NCBI GenBank assembly: GCA_964485585.1 | Contig: CAZAJT010000025.1 | Location: forward strand, 1-15,199 | Reading direction: 5' to 3' | DNA length: 15,199 bases | From: CAZAJT01 sp964485585 | GTDB taxonomy: Bacteria > Patescibacteriota > Microgenomatia > UBA1406 > GWC2-37-13 | Shown here: positions 13,152 to 15,199 of the stretch, piece by piece | How positions within the stretch are numbered: position 1 is the first letter of the stretch | How the letters are laid out: each line of letters begins with the position of its first letter | Notes under the pieces: model-generated | Told to the model about the DNA's origin: nothing | Database searches by the model: none | Seen by the model: the letters and a program-made list of their open reading frames with translations, nothing else | Position numbers and translations under genes: made by a program

Positions 13152-14030
13152 ATGAAAATCTCAAAGGCCGTCATACCCGCCGCTGGATTTGGCACTCGTT
13201 TTCTTCCGCAAACGAAAGCCATGCCAAAAGAAATGCTTCCTGTTGTGGATAAGCCGGTTATACAGTATGTTGTTGAAGAAGTCGTTGAGTCGGGAATACA
13301 AGATATTATAATCGTAACCGGAGCAAATAAACGGGCTATCGAAGATCATTTTGACGCTCCTGACGAAGATCTCATCAAAAACCTTATACAAGGAAATAAG
13401 ATGAATCTTTTAGAACAGATAAGGAAAATATCAGAGATGGCGAATTTCATATATGTTCGCCAGAAAGGTCCGTACGGAAATGGTACCCCGGTGCTTGCAG
13501 CCGAACCGATTATCGATAATGAACCGTTCGCGGTGTTATGGGGAGATGAATTTATCTATTCTCAACCTCCTCGACTTGCCCAAATGATTCAAGTGTATAA
13601 TACCTACGGTGGCATAGTGATATCGGGAGTCAGAATAGAGAAAAAGGAGGATCTCGGAAGATATGGAATCGCAGATCTTCAACCTGTTTCGGGCAACGTG
13701 TATAAAATAAAAGAAATTGTTGAAAAACCCGAACCAGATAAGGCACCTTCTCAAATTGCTACACACGGAGCATATATTCTTCCGCCTGAGATTTTCCCCG
13801 CGCTTAAAAAATTAAAGCCAAGTAAAGGTGGAGAAATCTGGCTCGTAGACGCTATTAACGTATTAAAACAAGACGGCGTGCCAGTCTACGCGGTTGAAAT
13901 ACAAAATGGCAAATACTACGATACCGGAAACAAAATGGAGTACATGAAAACAGTAGTAGAGCTTGCTCTGAAGCATCCCGATATTAACGGACCGTTTAAA
14001 GAGTTTCTCAAGGAGCTCACTTTAGATTAA
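13152..14030 (+). CDS. galU: UTP-glucose-1-phosphate uridylyltransferase
   Basis: A 292-aa GalU: UTP plus glucose 1-phosphate gives UDP-glucose, the sugar donor for envelope polysaccharides and glycans. The nucleotidyltransferase signature AAGFGTRFLP-x-TKA-x-PKEMLPVVDKP occupies about 10-36, followed by QYVVEE, WGDEF (the metal/sugar loop, about 127-131), IVEKP, and the C-terminal KYYDTGNKMEYM. The length matches the family. I take the ATG at 13152 rather than a TTG three codons upstream, because the family starts right at MKISKAVIPAAG. No Shine-Dalgarno is visible. The start lies 1 bp after the Ig-like gene stop, and galU may be read from that promoter. Cytosolic. Confidence 0.93.
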   Translation: MKISKAVIPAAGFGTRFLPQTKAMPKEMLPVVDKPVIQYVVEEVVESGIQDIIIVTGANKRAIEDHFDAPDEDLIKNLIQGNKMNLLEQIRKISEMANFIYVRQKGPYGNGTPVLAAEPIIDNEPFAVLWGDEFIYSQPPRLAQMIQVYNTYGGIVISGVRIEKKEDLGRYGIADLQPVSGNVYKIKEIVEKPEPDKAPSQIATHGAYILPPEIFPALKKLKPSKGGEIWLVDAINVLKQDGVPVYAVEIQNGKYYDTGNKMEYMKTVVELALKHPDINGPFKEFLKELTLD

Positions 14031-14061
14031 TTGTCTCATTGCTCCATCGTTCAATTGTCCA

Positions 14062-14090
14062 TTGCAAAAAGACTACCTCACTGCTACAAT
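14062..14090 (+). promoter_or_regulatory. Promoter of rpsB, placed for a leaderless mRNA
   Basis: TTGCAA (14062-14067), exactly 17 bp, TACAAT (14085-14090). Six bases separate the -10 from the ATG, so the start site coincides with the A of the ATG at 14097. An imperfect repeat, AATTGTC(T)CATTGC, lies at 14029-14042 and again at 14053-14065, overlapping the -35. Confidence 0.75.
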
Positions 14091-14096
14091 CTGTTT

Positions 14097-14807
14097 ATGA
14101 AAGCGATACCAAAAAAGCAACCTGAAAGAGAGATCAAGGAATTATTTGTACTTGGTGCACACCTCGGCCATAAAAAAAATAGACTCCATCCAAAAGCACG
14201 AAAATACATATATAAAATTATAAATGGTGTTTCTATAATTGATCTCGCTATCACCGTCGATCGGTTGACCCTCGCAAAGACATTTCTCTACGAAGAGGCA
14301 GCGCAGGATAAAAAGTTGCTTGTTGTGGTAACAAAGAAAATAGTCAATCAATATGTAGCCGAATTATGTAAGCAGCATGATATTCCCTCTATAACCACCA
14401 AGTGGCTACCAGGTCTTCTCACCAACTTTACAACTATCATCAAAAATGTGAAAAAACTGCAATCTTTGAAAGAGCAAAAAGAACAAGGAGAGTGGGAAAA
14501 ATTCACAAAACATGAAAGGGTGAAACTTGATAAACAATTGAAGAGATTGCAACGATTTTATGGAGGATTGGTCGATCTTGCAAAAAAACCAGACATCTTG
14601 ATTCTCGTTGACAGCAAAAAAGAAAAAAACGCTCTCATCGAAGCGAGAAGACATGCTATTCCTGTTGTTGGAGTAATTGACACGAATTCAAATCCTGAGC
14701 AAATACAGTATCCAATCGTTATAAATGACGATTCATCCGTGGTGCTTCAAAGAGTAATTACGGAGTTAATTCAGTCTTACGTTAAGGGAAAAGTCAAAAG
14801 TGAATAA
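14097..14807 (+). CDS. rpsB: 30S ribosomal protein S2
   Basis: A 236-aa S2 of the small ribosomal subunit. Family landmarks are LFVLGAHLGHKKNRLHPKARKYI near the front (G-x-H-x-GH), NGVSIIDLAIT, KWLPGLLTNF (usually RWLGGxLTNF), LPG-to-YGGL linked by a charged coiled-coil hairpin, PDILILVD, EARRHAIPVVGVIDTNSNP, and NDDSS near the C terminus. The frame is open back to 14031, but that region holds a clear promoter, and homologues start close to MKAIPKKQPEREI; the ATG at 14097 is therefore chosen. It is followed 3 bp later by tsf, the conserved rpsB-tsf order. The protein is very Lys-rich, typical of the host genome. Confidence 0.95.
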   Translation: MKAIPKKQPEREIKELFVLGAHLGHKKNRLHPKARKYIYKIINGVSIIDLAITVDRLTLAKTFLYEEAAQDKKLLVVVTKKIVNQYVAELCKQHDIPSITTKWLPGLLTNFTTIIKNVKKLQSLKEQKEQGEWEKFTKHERVKLDKQLKRLQRFYGGLVDLAKKPDILILVDSKKEKNALIEARRHAIPVVGVIDTNSNPEQIQYPIVINDDSSVVLQRVITELIQSYVKGKVKSE

Positions 14808-14810
14808 AAG

Positions 14811-15199
14811 ATGATTGACTACAAGAAACTGAAACAATTACGGGAAGAAACCAGCATATCGTTTTCACTCTGTAAAAAAGCGCTGGAAGAAACAAACAAC
14901 GACATTGAAGCTGCAAAAAAAAAGCTCAGGGAGTGGGGCGCAGAAAAAGTTGGTGAAAAAGCCGCCAGATCAACAAATGCCGGAGCATTATTTAGTTACA
15001 TTCATCATAATAAAAAAATAGCTTCAGTGGTAGAGCTGCAGTGTGAAACAGATTTTGTTTCAGGAAATCGCGAATTTCAAACACTAGGCCAAGAACTGGC
15101 AATGCAGGCGGCATCAATTCCGGCAACAGGAGTAGAATCATTTCTCCTCCAAGAATATATTCGTGAACCGAGTAAAAAAGTAGGAGATTTGATAAAGGA
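14811..15199 (+). CDS. tsf: Elongation factor Ts (partial, runs off the window)
   Basis: The first 129 codons of EF-Ts, the guanine-nucleotide exchange factor that recycles EF-Tu. The N-terminal UBA-like domain (LKQLREETSISFSLCKKAL, about 7-25, then DIEAAKKKLREWG) and the start of the dimerisation core (VVELQCETDFVSGN, about 75-88, with the hallmark TDFV) are clear. The ATG at 14811 follows the S2 stop by 3 bp. No strong Shine-Dalgarno is visible (only AAAAG), so translation probably depends on coupling to rpsB. The 3' end is outside the window. Confidence 0.95.
   Translation, partial: MIDYKKLKQLREETSISFSLCKKALEETNNDIEAAKKKLREWGAEKVGEKAARSTNAGALFSYIHHNKKIASVVELQCETDFVSGNREFQTLGQELAMQAASIPATGVESFLLQEYIREPSKKVGDLIK

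Noticed and set aside
14031..14096. Twenty-two-codon N-terminal extension of S2
   Set aside because: It contains the rpsB promoter and does not resemble S2, whose family start fits the ATG at 14097.
1..15199. CRISPR array or insertion sequence with terminal repeats
   Set aside because: I saw no regularly spaced repeats, cas genes, transposase or terminal inverted repeats anywhere in the window.

Overview
This window looks like part of a small, AT-rich bacterial genome of the Candidate Phyla Radiation (Patescibacteria), possibly a Microgenomates-like lineage. This is an inference from compact lysine-rich housekeeping genes, sparse Shine-Dalgarno sites, several apparently leaderless genes, a fused thymidylate kinase and many unrecognisable proteins. 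No taxonomic search was possible.

Region 1 (1-3427). The last ~46 bases of a 16S rRNA gene are followed by a hairpin/terminator zone and then, head-on, by a three-gene minus-strand operon. In transcription order the operon encodes a soluble PRC-barrel/MgtE_N/CBS protein, an NRAMP-superfamily transporter with an atypical metal site, and a divergent SAM hydroxide adenosyltransferase (DUF62). The first two look like a split Mg2+ sensor plus transporter. No tRNA or 23S rRNA follows the 16S gene, so it appears unlinked from 23S.

Region 2 (3428-3876). A non-coding stretch carries a likely promoter and two plus-strand tRNA genes, Ile(GAT) and Val(TAC), with a possible half-tRNA relic just upstream.

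Region 3 (3897 to about 10210). This is an accessory island starting 20 bp after tRNA-Val. It opens with the C-terminal remnant of a large serine recombinase. A two-gene minus-strand cassette of unknown function follows (931 and 197 aa, arginine-rich and lysine-poor). Divergent from it is a small XRE-type regulator, and both sides have promoters placed almost on the start codons. Next come two overlapping genes for unknown small membrane proteins, then a frameshifted phospholipase-D-like fragment coupled to a tiny acidic ORF.

Region 4 (10353-15199). Conserved-looking genes resume: a FemAB/CelD-like GNAT acyltransferase (minus), a DNPH1-like dNMP N-glycosidase fused to thymidylate kinase (plus), a secreted or membrane-anchored Ig-like (Big_1) protein interrupted by a frameshift in a T7 run, galU, rpsB (S2) and the start of tsf (EF-Ts), which runs off the window.

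The most interesting elements are the unknown 931/197-aa cassette with its divergent regulator, the decoupled Mg2+ sensor/NRAMP operon, the nucleotide-sanitising/thymidylate kinase fusion, and the repeated -10-to-ATG spacing that predicts leaderless mRNAs.
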